From Verrucomicrobiota bacterium (GTDB lineage: Bacteria; Verrucomicrobiota; Verrucomicrobiia; Limisphaerales; UBA9464): a stretch of DNA of 12,470 nucleotides. The position numbers and the translations under genes were made by a program. The notes beneath the pieces are model-generated. The model was given only the letters and a program-made list of their open reading frames with translations. It was not told the DNA's origin and searched no databases. Location: the NCBI GenBank assembly GCA_026397675.1, contig JAPLUH010000249.1, positions 1 to 12,470 on the forward strand, read 5' to 3'. This document shows, in pieces, positions 1-6,537 of this stretch. How positions within the stretch are numbered: the first letter of the stretch is position 1; each line of letters starts with the position of its first letter.

Positions 1-112
1 TAGCTTCCATAGTACGATTTTTAGAATAGGTTAGTAAACCTCTTACTGAGAAATACAGAACCAATCCTACAATTCCCACGATCATCAATGAGCCTAATTT
101 CAGTTTTTTCAT
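1..112 (-). CDS. Membrane-anchored hypothetical protein, 5' part only
   Basis: This is a partial gene read leftwards from an ATG at 112-110, open for 37 codons until it leaves the window. The visible N-terminus starts MKKLKLGSLMIVGIVGLVLY: two or three lysines, then a hydrophobic run at about residues 8-20, then polar residues (SVRGLLTYSKNRTMEA). This looks like a type II membrane anchor or an uncleaved signal peptide. The ribosome binding site is weak (GAG about 7 nt upstream), but a perfect TATAAT lies just upstream on the same strand. The gene follows the unrecognised exported protein at 242-1048 in the same direction after a 129-nt gap. It shares that gene's AT-rich composition, so the two may have arrived together. 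The function cannot be inferred from this fragment. Confidence 0.55.
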   Translation of the reverse strand, partial: MKKLKLGSLMIVGIVGLVLYFSVRGLLTYSKNRTMEA

Positions 113-136
113 AACAGACTCAAAAGCGAATCAACT

Positions 137-142
137 ATTATA
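137..142 (-). promoter_or_regulatory. Possible -10 element for the partial gene at 1-112
   Basis: Read on the minus strand, this is an exact TATAAT, ending about 24 nt before the ATG at 112. No convincing -35 hexamer sits 16-18 nt further upstream, and the DNA is AT-rich, so a chance match is quite possible. An adjacent AT-rich inverted repeat (GCTATT at 160-165, AATAGC at 176-181) could be a weak terminator of the upstream gene. Confidence 0.3.
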
Positions 143-241
143 GAAACATTCATGTCGCGGCTATTTTTAAAATATAATAGCTTCCCTGTTTATGAGTCCT
201 TACCAAGGTGAATCCGTAAAAGCGCAATTGTTGTCACCATT

Positions 242-1048
242 TCATGGTCGTTTGTTGATTGCCTCAAACGCAACATCGCCTGTATCGTGTGCATCTATAT
301 TCACAAGACCAAACAGAGACATGTATGATTGCGCCGTGATTTCGCCCCCAACATCGGTATCTTTTGAGATCTCTGATTTTGTAGAAAAAACAGCACCATT
401 TCCTTTGAAGAATTCATCGCAAGAAATTTGTAGATTTCTCCAGTTTGAAAGGGTCATCTGAAAATGCCTGCTACTCCTCCAATACAACATTGGCTTATCA
501 GTATATTTCCATTTAATTCTATATCCGAAAGATGTTCTAATTGTCTCTGACCAATCTGGAGCTATTTGACACGTAGATAACCGAACTTCGAGAGGAACCT
601 CTTTTGGAATACTATGTTTTTCTTCATCTTGAAGACTTGATTCATTTGTAGGTTGTGCGCCAACTCCCGATGTTGGCCAAAACGTGGCATTCGATTTATC
701 TATGTAAACAATGCGCCCATTTACTACTTTATTCACAGTTCGTGTATGCGTATAAATTGTTTCGCTATTGTAGGCGTTAACTTCACTCGTAATTGAACAA
801 ACATGGTTATATACTGAGTTCGCATATTTCCGTTGGTATAACCTGTTGTAAGACGAAAACTTCCTTGTTAATAAAACATTATCTGTCAACGCTTCATTCC
901 CAAAATAAAGTGCGCCTGAGAGTAGAGACTTTCCTTGGCTATGTAACGGAGAAACTGAGCTGGTCGCCATAATAATCGATGCGGCGATCAAGAAAACCGG
1001 CGCGGGACCAAACTGTTTCCTGATATAATTTGAATTAATATTTTTCAT
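242..1048 (-). CDS. Exported hypothetical protein, 268 aa
   Basis: I do not recognise this protein. The N-terminus has basic residues (K2, R10, K11) followed by a hydrophobic stretch at about residues 16-32 (VFLIAASIIMA) and a serine-rich segment, which suggests a Sec signal peptide or an N-terminal anchor. The rest is polar and tyrosine/serine-rich. It has three cysteines after the signal region (in contexts NHVCS, LSTCQ, QISCD) and no motif that I can tie to a catalytic family. An acidic, low-complexity patch (SSLQDEEKHSIPKE) lies near the middle. The ATG at 1048 is supported by AGAGG just upstream, although the spacing is short at 2 nt. The gene stands in AT-rich DNA unlike the rest of the window, with another short-anchored gene downstream in the same direction. 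It could be an accessory or horizontally acquired gene. The call that it is a real gene rests on length, start context and signal-like N-terminus. Confidence 0.65.
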   Translation of the reverse strand: MKNINSNYIRKQFGPAPVFLIAASIIMATSSVSPLHSQGKSLLSGALYFGNEALTDNVLLTRKFSSYNRLYQRKYANSVYNHVCSITSEVNAYNSETIYTHTRTVNKVVNGRIVYIDKSNATFWPTSGVGAQPTNESSLQDEEKHSIPKEVPLEVRLSTCQIAPDWSETIRTSFGYRIKWKYTDKPMLYWRSSRHFQMTLSNWRNLQISCDEFFKGNGAVFSTKSEISKDTDVGGEITAQSYMSLFGLVNIDAHDTGDVAFEAINKRP

Positions 1049-1833
1049 TGCCTCTATTTTATTTAATGTGAGTTTTTACGGTCTTCTTTGATGAATTATT
1101 TTGATCGCTGATTTTTTGATCGGAAGATCTTAGGACTGATAAACACTTTTAGTCTGAATTATTTGACTCAGGATTTTTGTATAATAGCCTCGTTATTTTG
1201 GTTTCCCGCTATTTTCAATAGAACCACGGAGGGCGGACCGAGACCACTGTGTCCCATGATGCACTTCCGGACCGCTGCATGCCCCACTCCGCCCCACTCC
1301 GCCCCGCCCGCGCTGCGAGGCGTGTACGGAGTTGTGGCTCGCGCCCGTCGCCGAGGAGGCGTTCCGTTTGAAATTTCTGTGGGTGGCAGCGAGGGGCATG
1401 GCGATGGTTCCTTGGAGGCCTTGAGATCGACAGTGAAAAATTGGTGCGTTAGTTAATTAAATATTTAAAAATCTAAATCGCGTCAATCGATTTTGAGCGT
1501 TTGCATCGGTTTTAGCAGAGTGAGCACAAGGCAGTGAGTGAGCGCGCTCGGATCGCTACATCAGTCTTCGCTCGGTGAGGGTGAATTCTTTCATGGAGTT
1601 TTCGGGTTTTCGCCCTTCTTTCACGTGCTGTAATATGTTGATTCGACGCCGACTTCTTTACCCGACGGCTGCCGCCTCAGCTTTTTCCGTCCGCGCTGCG
1701 CCTCCATACAGACCCACCGGCGACGATCCGTAGGTGGCAGCCCTAGATTAACCGCACACGCCCCAACTCCCGACGCTGTCCCCAAGGACGATTTGCTCCC
1801 GATTCCAGCCTCGGTTCTCCGCTCTCAACGCGT

Positions 1834-1851
1834 CCGAAGTCCCGGCTTCGG
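1834..1851. terminator. Small hairpin upstream of the dimethylformamidase-like gene
   Basis: CCGAAG (1834-1839) and CTTCGG (1846-1851) form a perfect 6-bp stem around a 6-nt loop. It is followed on the plus strand by TGCTTTTC, which has a short T run. It could be a weak factor-independent terminator or a leader structure of the gene starting at about 1937. No plus-strand gene lies upstream to be terminated. Confidence 0.25.
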
Positions 1852-1926
1852 GTGCTTTTCGCTAAAATTCCCAGAGGCAGTACAAAACTCTCCAAGTGCA
1901 TCGGGCGATGGTGGGGGGTAGGCTCT

Positions 1927-1930
1927 GGAG
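1927..1930 (+). promoter_or_regulatory. Ribosome binding site deciding the start of the next gene
   Basis: GGAG ends 3 nt before the ATG at 1934 and 6 nt before the in-frame ATG at 1937. The usual spacing of 5-9 nt favours the second ATG, which would remove one methionine from the Tat signal peptide. Confidence 0.5.
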
Positions 1931-1933
1931 CAG

Positions 1934-3439
1934 ATGATGAACACGAACCCTGTCTCCCGTCGGGCGGCCGTGAAAGCGTTGGCCGGGGCAGCGGGATCGC
2001 TCGCTCTGAATGGAGTGGCAGCCCCGTTGGCCCATGACCGCGGGCCCAACAAAATTCGGCTCGAGAACCTCAACCCGGGCACCCGAGATTGGATGCTGAC
2101 CAAGACTCGGATCGATCCGACGACCCGCTACCGGAGCCCGGCGATCGAGGGCTACGCCTCGCGGACTAGCGTTAGCGCGGGCCAGTACCTCACCTTCCAC
2201 GTCAGCACCAATCCGGTGTCGGACTTCACCATCGATATTTACCGGATGGGCTTCTACGGCGGGAAGGCCGGGCGATTCATGCGCCACATGGGCCCGTTCA
2301 AAGGTCGCGTGCAGCCCGATCCCGAAGTGGGTTCGAAGCGGGAACGTCTCTGCCAGTGGGAACCCTGTGCCCAACTGCTGATCCCCGAGGAGTGGGTCAG
2401 CGGCGTCTACTTGGCCAAGCTCACCGAACTCACGGAGGGCATTCAGAGCTATATCATCTTTATCGTCCGCGACCAACGCGAGGCGAGCTACTTGTTCCAG
2501 TGCTCTGACAACACCTGGCAGGCCTACAACCGCTGGCCCTCGCAATTCTCCCTCTATGACGATGGAAAGAGCGAGTGGTACTGGGGCGGCGGCGTACGCG
2601 TGGGCTTCAACCGGCCTTATGGCAAGTACTGCCAGATCGTCGACCAACCGCTCTCCATCGGTTCAGGTGAGTTCTTCCTGTGGGAATACCCCTTCGTGTA
2701 CTGGCTCGAAGCCCACGGCTATGACGTGAGCTACATCTCGAATGCCGACACGCATTTAGACCGCGCGGGTCTGTTGCGCGCCGATGGCTTCCTGAGCGTC
2801 GGCCATGACGAGTACTGGACGATCCAGATGTACCGCAACGTCGAGGCGGCGATTCTGGCTGGCGTGAGCGTGGGCTTCTTCTCGGGCAATGCCGTCTGCG
2901 GACGCATCCTTGAGGGCGACCCCAAGCTGCGGTCCTTTGAGCGGGTGGGTGTGTACGGCCCGCCGGGAGGCACCCGTGAGTTCGTGTCCATGAGTTCGCT
3001 TAAACACGAGCGGCCCTACGCCAACGAATTGGTCGGCGCCCACAGCACCGGGCCGGTCACCGGTGGGGCCGACTGGATTTGCACGCGGCCCGACCATTGG
3101 ATTTACCGCGACACCCGCATGAACGAGGGTGATCGCATCCCCGGACTCATCGGCTGGGAATGGCACGGAGATCCGGCGCCGATTAAGGGCCTCGAAATCG
3201 TAGCCACCGGCCCCACGCAAGACGCCCCAGGCAAGCCCAACGGCGGCGTTTACACCGCCACGACGTATCCGGGACCCAAGACGAATATCGTCTTCAACGC
3301 CGCCACTTGCTGGTGGGCCGACGGCCTCGCCGAGCCGCCGGGCTACTTGCACCCCAAGGTGTACACCGAGCCCAAGGGGCCCGATCCCCGCGTGCAGCAA
3401 ATCACCCACAACGTGCTGCGCCGCATGCTGGGTCAATGA
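1934..3439 (+). CDS. Tat-exported N,N-dimethylformamidase large-subunit-like protein
   Basis: This 501-aa protein resembles the large (beta) subunit of N,N-dimethylformamidase, which hydrolyses dimethylformamide to dimethylamine and formate with a mononuclear iron held by two tyrosines and a glutamate. Residues 8-33 form a twin-arginine signal (SRRAAVK, then an alanine-rich hydrophobic run), so export in a folded, metal-loaded state is likely. Residues about 70-180 match the family's N-terminal Ig-like module (GYASRTSV, then DIYRMGFYGGKAGR). The C-terminal catalytic-type domain carries family hallmarks: NTWQAYNRW at 193-201, YWLEAHGYDVSYISNAD at 256-271 and GHDEYW at 290-295, the last supplying a glutamate and a tyrosine that are candidate metal ligands. 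No small subunit is encoded nearby, so the true substrate is unknown and dimethylformamide should not be assumed. The start is ATG 1934 or, by ribosome-binding-site spacing, 1937. The stop overlaps the start of queG (ATGA), implying translational coupling. Confidence 0.8.
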   Translation: MMNTNPVSRRAAVKALAGAAGSLALNGVAAPLAHDRGPNKIRLENLNPGTRDWMLTKTRIDPTTRYRSPAIEGYASRTSVSAGQYLTFHVSTNPVSDFTIDIYRMGFYGGKAGRFMRHMGPFKGRVQPDPEVGSKRERLCQWEPCAQLLIPEEWVSGVYLAKLTELTEGIQSYIIFIVRDQREASYLFQCSDNTWQAYNRWPSQFSLYDDGKSEWYWGGGVRVGFNRPYGKYCQIVDQPLSIGSGEFFLWEYPFVYWLEAHGYDVSYISNADTHLDRAGLLRADGFLSVGHDEYWTIQMYRNVEAAILAGVSVGFFSGNAVCGRILEGDPKLRSFERVGVYGPPGGTREFVSMSSLKHERPYANELVGAHSTGPVTGGADWICTRPDHWIYRDTRMNEGDRIPGLIGWEWHGDPAPIKGLEIVATGPTQDAPGKPNGGVYTATTYPGPKTNIVFNAATCWWADGLAEPPGYLHPKVYTEPKGPDPRVQQITHNVLRRMLGQ

Positions 3440-4593
3440 GCTCAGGGGCCACGCCCAAGGCCGAGCTCAAGGCCGCCCTCGTACAGAAGGCCATTGAGCT
3501 CGGCTTCGATGCCTGCCGGGTGACCACGGCCGAACCACCGGCCTCCGCCCCGGACTTCGAGCGGGCGTTGGTCGAGGGGCGTCATGCCGAAATGGCCTGG
3601 CTGGCCAAGGCTCCGGAGAAGCGGGCGGATTTGGCCCGGGTGCTGCCGGGCATCCGCAGCGTGGTGACCCTGGCGGTGAGTTATCATCGGGGACCCGTGG
3701 ACGGCCCGCGTGCTGAGGAGCACGATCCAGGCTCCGGCTTCGGAGCCGAATACGAATCTAATCCAGGCCACGGCTCGACCACAGGCCCTGACTCCGGACC
3801 GCAGGGCATCGTGGCCCGATACGCGCAGCATCCCGATTACCACGACCTGCTGAAGCCGCCCCTGCAAGCTCTCACCGAATTCCTAGATGCTGCGGCCCGC
3901 GTGTCGCAGCGATCGCTCTGGTATGTCGACACGGGGCCCATCCTGGAGCGCGATCTGGCCCAACGCGCGGGCATCGGCTTTGTCGGAAAGCACACCAACC
4001 TGATCTCCCGGAGTCTGGGCAATTGGTTCCTCTTAGCGGAGATCCTGACGACGGCCGATCTGGAACCCGATGCGCCCGAGCACAACCACTGCGGGTCCTG
4101 CACCCGCTGCCTGAGCGCTTGCCCGACCGGGGCCCTGCCCGCGCCCTTCACGCTGGATGCCCGGCGGTGTATTTCGTACCTCACCATCGAGCATCGGGGT
4201 TCCATTCCCGAAGACCTGCGCCCCGCGATCGGCACACGCATCTTCGGCTGCGACGATTGCCTGGCCGCCTGTCCTTGGAACCGCTTTGCGCGCGCCGGAG
4301 CGATCTTGCGCGAACACCATCGAGCCGATCTGACCCAACCCGATTTGCTTGAACTGCTGTCCCTCGACGAAGCGACGTTCAAGTCGCGCTTCGCGGGCAC
4401 GCCTCTCCTGCGGACCAAGCGGCGCGGGCTGCTGCGCAATGTGTGCGTCGCCCTGGGCAATGTCGGAGACCCTCGGGCGATCCCGGCCTTGACGCAGGCG
4501 GCCCAAGATCCCGAGCCCCTCATTGCCGAACACGCGGCCTGGGCGCTCCACCGGATCGGATCTGCCTCACCCGCTCCCGGCATTGGGCGCTGA
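3436..4593 (+). CDS. queG: Epoxyqueuosine reductase QueG
   Basis: QueG reduces epoxyqueuosine to queuosine in tRNA, the last step of queuosine synthesis, using cobalamin and two [4Fe-4S] clusters in the cytoplasm. The 385-aa product (E. coli QueG is about 379) shows the family order. An N-terminal cobalamin-binding region includes VDTGPILER at 164-172, whose aspartate corresponds to the catalytic acid. A ferredoxin-like segment follows with cysteines 219, 222, 225 and 229 (CGSCTRCLSACP), then C245, then CDDCLAACPWN at 272-282. The C-terminus is HEAT-like (residues about 330-375). I chose ATG 3436 because it overlaps the upstream stop as ATGA and places homology at once; the longer open frame from 3307 lies inside the preceding gene. 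One oddity is that residues about 88-123 form a Gly/Ser/Pro/acidic insertion where relatives have a short loop. No other queuosine gene is visible here. Confidence 0.93.
   Translation: MSSGATPKAELKAALVQKAIELGFDACRVTTAEPPASAPDFERALVEGRHAEMAWLAKAPEKRADLARVLPGIRSVVTLAVSYHRGPVDGPRAEEHDPGSGFGAEYESNPGHGSTTGPDSGPQGIVARYAQHPDYHDLLKPPLQALTEFLDAAARVSQRSLWYVDTGPILERDLAQRAGIGFVGKHTNLISRSLGNWFLLAEILTTADLEPDAPEHNHCGSCTRCLSACPTGALPAPFTLDARRCISYLTIEHRGSIPEDLRPAIGTRIFGCDDCLAACPWNRFARAGAILREHHRADLTQPDLLELLSLDEATFKSRFAGTPLLRTKRRGLLRNVCVALGNVGDPRAIPALTQAAQDPEPLIAEHAAWALHRIGSASPAPGIGR
3730..3747. repeat. Perfect hairpin inside the queG insertion
   Basis: GGCTCCG (3730-3736) and CGGAGCC (3741-3747) form a perfect 7-bp inverted repeat around GCTT. 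It lies in the segment coding for the extra residues of QueG. A partly similar sequence follows: CCAGGCTCCGGCT at 3728-3740 compared with CCAGGCCACGGCT about 35 nt later. This is suggestive of a small palindromic element inserted in frame, but not proof. Confidence 0.45.
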
Positions 4594-4595
4594 TC

Positions 4596-4621
4596 CCCCG
4601 AATTCAGGGGAGCATTCGGGG
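4596..4621 (+). terminator. Probable hairpin terminator after queG
   Basis: CCCCGAAT (4596-4603) and ATTCGGGG (4614-4621) make a perfect 8-bp stem with a 10-nt loop, starting 3 nt after the queG stop. Pyrimidine-rich DNA with TTCCCTTTT follows about 13 nt later, so it is an imperfect factor-independent terminator, or an attenuator ahead of the ABC gene. Confidence 0.45.
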
Positions 4622-4671
4622 CACCCCGCTGCTTCCCTTTTGCAGGCCAATTCCTGAGTCTCTCGAGCTCA

Positions 4672-5478
4672 ATGAGTTCCTCACCGGTCCTCGACATCAC
4701 GAACCTGACCATCCTCCGCGACCGCGTCCCCATCCTGACCGACTTGTCGTGGCGGGTGATGCCCGGCGAGCATTGGGCGCTTCTGGGAGGCAATGGCTCG
4801 GGTAAGACTAGTTTGTTGTCGGCGCTGGCGGGTTACCTGATGCCCACCACCGGTGACATCGCTCTGCTCGGTGAACAGTACGGCCAAGCCGACTGGCGAG
4901 AGCTTCGGATGAAGCTGGGGATCGTCAGCTCGTCGGTGCGGCAGATGATGAACGACACTGAGCCCGCCCTCGACACGGTGGTCAGCGGGCGCTACGCAAT
5001 CATCGACTACTGGGGAACGCCCAAGCGGACTGATGCACTGAAGGCGCGTGAGTTGATGGAGTCGGTGGAGATCGGCCACCTCGCCAAGCGCCCGTGGGCG
5101 GTCTTGTCCCAGGGCGAACGACAACGGGTGCTCATCGCACGGGCCATGATGTCGGACGCCCGACTCCTAATTCTCGATGAGCCATGCACCGGGTTAGACC
5201 CTGTGGCCCGAGAGCTGTTCCTAGAATTTCTAAACCGGCTTTCACTCAGGCCCAATGCCCCGACGCTGGTCCTCGTGACCCACCACGTGGAAGAAATCAC
5301 CCCGATCTTCAGCCACGCCCTACTGCTTCGGGGCGGCACTGTGCTGGCCTCGGGACCCATCGGTCGATCGCTCACCAGCGGGTCGCTGAGCCGGATCTTT
5401 GACCACCCGGTTCGTCTGACTCGGAGCGGTGGCCGACTTTCCCTGAGGGTGAGCCTTGGAGCGGACCGGACCTCCTGA
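4672..5478 (+). CDS. ABC transporter-type ATPase, orphan
   Basis: This is a single ABC nucleotide-binding domain of 268 aa. Walker A is GGNGSGKT at 39-46, the signature is LSQGE at 145-149, Walker B is LLILDEP at 165-171, the D-loop is GLDP at 174-177 and the switch histidine is H204 (VTHH). Overall it resembles the YlmA/ModF-like group of stand-alone ATPases, often annotated as iron- or molybdate-related without proof. No permease or binding protein is encoded next to it, so transport is not demonstrated, and it may serve a distant permease or another ATP-driven role. ATG 4672 is the only sensible start, since the next in-frame ATG (residue 30) would cut into the domain. No clear Shine-Dalgarno sequence precedes it. 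The gene follows queG by 78 nt with a hairpin between, and its last 159 nt are antisense to the 3' end of the pseudouridine synthase gene. Confidence 0.85.
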   Translation: MSSSPVLDITNLTILRDRVPILTDLSWRVMPGEHWALLGGNGSGKTSLLSALAGYLMPTTGDIALLGEQYGQADWRELRMKLGIVSSSVRQMMNDTEPALDTVVSGRYAIIDYWGTPKRTDALKARELMESVEIGHLAKRPWAVLSQGERQRVLIARAMMSDARLLILDEPCTGLDPVARELFLEFLNRLSLRPNAPTLVLVTHHVEEITPIFSHALLLRGGTVLASGPIGRSLTSGSLSRIFDHPVRLTRSGGRLSLRVSLGADRTS

Positions 5479-6276
5479 TTTTTCCAAGCGAGCCTCAGAT
5501 GCGATCACGGTCCGACGCGGACGATTCCTAAAGTCTTCCGGCACCAAGAGCGGATCATAACCATAGCGGCGGCAGAACCCCTCCGTCGGCGCGATGATGA
5601 GCGTCTGTCGGTGCAGGAAGGGGTCGGGGTATTCCAAACGGAAGGCACGCAGCGCCAGTCCGTGGAAGTCCTTACGGCCGTAGAGAATATCGCCAGCGAC
5701 CGGGCATCCAGCATGCGCCAAGTGCAGGCGGATCTGATGAGTCCGTCCTGTGATCGGCAACGCCAACACCAGCGCCCTACCTTCGCGAGCGCCCAGCACC
5801 CGGAAGCCCGTCTCAGCCGGCTTGCCTTCAGGACCATGATCGACCCGGTGCTTGCCGTGCTCCGTCGGATCGGGCCCCAGCGGCTCTTGGCACACCCATT
5901 CGCCCAATCGTGGAACGCCGTCGGTCACCGCCAGGTAGGCCTTTTTAACAGTCCGCTCAGCGAACACCCGCGACAACGCAGGCATGGCACCTTGGCTCTT
6001 GGAGAACAGCAGCACCCCGGTGGTCGGCGCATCCAAACGGTGCACAAAGCGTAGGAACTTCAGGTTCCGGGATCGAGCCCACCAATCTCCTGCCTCGATG
6101 GAATCAACCAAAGCCCGGTGAAGACTACGGTCGACATGGTCACCGTCATCTGGCCCCAGCATCCAGCCGGCCGGCTTATCGATGGCCAGCACCCCACGAT
6201 CCTCATAGAGGATGTTCACAATCGACCCATCGTGCAGTTCAAAGCAATCCGGCTTAGCCACGCCCCATAAAACCAC
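5320..6276 (-). CDS. RluA-family RNA pseudouridine synthase
   Basis: The enzyme isomerises specific uridines to pseudouridine in rRNA or tRNA. The core shows the family motifs: ILYEDRGVLAIDKPAG at 22-37, HRLD at 79-82 (D82 is the catalytic aspartate, within FVHRLDAPTTG), and TGRTHQIRLHL at 176-186 followed by GDILYG. No S4 RNA-binding domain precedes the core, which resembles RluA/TruC rather than RluB/C/D; the exact target is unknown. The core ends near residue 255. The remaining 60 or so residues are polar and low in complexity, and from about residue 267 they are encoded antisense to the ABC gene. This tail is probably a read-through to the first available stop rather than a domain. The start is GTG 6276 with AAGGGA just upstream. 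The gene is divergent from the LysR-type regulator, 261 nt away. Confidence 0.88.
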   Translation of the reverse strand: MVLWGVAKPDCFELHDGSIVNILYEDRGVLAIDKPAGWMLGPDDGDHVDRSLHRALVDSIEAGDWWARSRNLKFLRFVHRLDAPTTGVLLFSKSQGAMPALSRVFAERTVKKAYLAVTDGVPRLGEWVCQEPLGPDPTEHGKHRVDHGPEGKPAETGFRVLGAREGRALVLALPITGRTHQIRLHLAHAGCPVAGDILYGRKDFHGLALRAFRLEYPDPFLHRQTLIIAPTEGFCRRYGYDPLLVPEDFRNRPRRTVIASEARLEKSGGPVRSKAHPQGKSATAPSQTNRVVKDPAQRPAGERSTDGSRGQHSAAPKQ

Positions 6277-6537
6277 ATTCCCTTGCCAACCTCACGCCAT
6301 TCTTAATCCGTTTTGCCGCCGAGCATCAGCCCAATTGAAAATACAGCGAGCTCCATGCCGAGTGTCTGCTCGGGCGGTTGCGGAATTCGCGCACGAGGAT
6401 GGAAGTCCCAAATAGCAGGTTTGTGAAAAATGATAAAGTGGCCCCTTCTGTGTAAATAGGTGGGACCGACCCCTTTTTACTCCCTTTTCTCGGAAAAATC
6501 CTGATGGCAGACGGCCAGTTCGCAGTATCTTCCCGCC
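6277..6537. other. Divergent intergenic region between pseudouridine synthase and LysR genes
   Basis: The 261-nt spacer should hold promoters for both flanking genes, but I see no strong -35/-10 pair. The right half (about 6421-6490) is more AT-rich. Its GTGGCCCCTTCTGTGTAAA and GGGACCGACCCCTTTTTACT stretches resemble debris often left by transposon ends or small palindromic repeats. No transposase remnant can be read. Confidence 0.35.

Larger units (their letters stand above)
1049..1933. other. Long gene-free stretch with a sharp base-composition change
   Basis: No convincing gene was found in these 885 bases. The left part (to about 1200) is AT-rich and holds two direct copies of TTTTGATC (1099-1106 and 1114-1121) upstream of the minus-strand gene, which could be an operator or chance. 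From about 1220 the DNA becomes GC-rich. The 10-base unit GCCCCACTCC occurs twice in tandem at 1281-1300 and continues as a degenerate third copy. A short AT-rich patch follows at about 1453-1490. A 10-bp palindrome GAGCGCGCTC lies at 1540-1549. The open frames in 1163-1456 and 1825-2103 have no recognisable protein content, and I treat them as chance. TATAAT at 1180-1185 has only an 11-nt gap to the nearest TTGACT, so it is a poor promoter candidate. Confidence 0.6.

Noticed and set aside
1163..1185. TTGACT and TATAAT as a promoter
   Set aside because: The gap is only 11 nt and no supported plus-strand gene follows.
1163..1456. 97-codon plus-strand open frame
   Set aside because: It crosses the composition boundary and has repeat-derived Pro/Arg-rich content, no ribosome binding site and no family resemblance.
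1862..2647. 261-codon minus-strand open frame
   Set aside because: It is antisense to the dimethylformamidase-like gene. Its composition reflects the GC-rich third positions of that gene and no motifs are present.
3307..3435. N-terminal extension of QueG from an earlier ATG
   Set aside because: The 43 residues lie inside the upstream gene and are unlike QueG. The ATGA overlap start at 3436 fits the family.
3837..4793. 318-codon minus-strand open frame opposite queG
   Set aside because: It is Arg/Ser-rich antisense translation of a clear gene and spans the queG-ABC junction.
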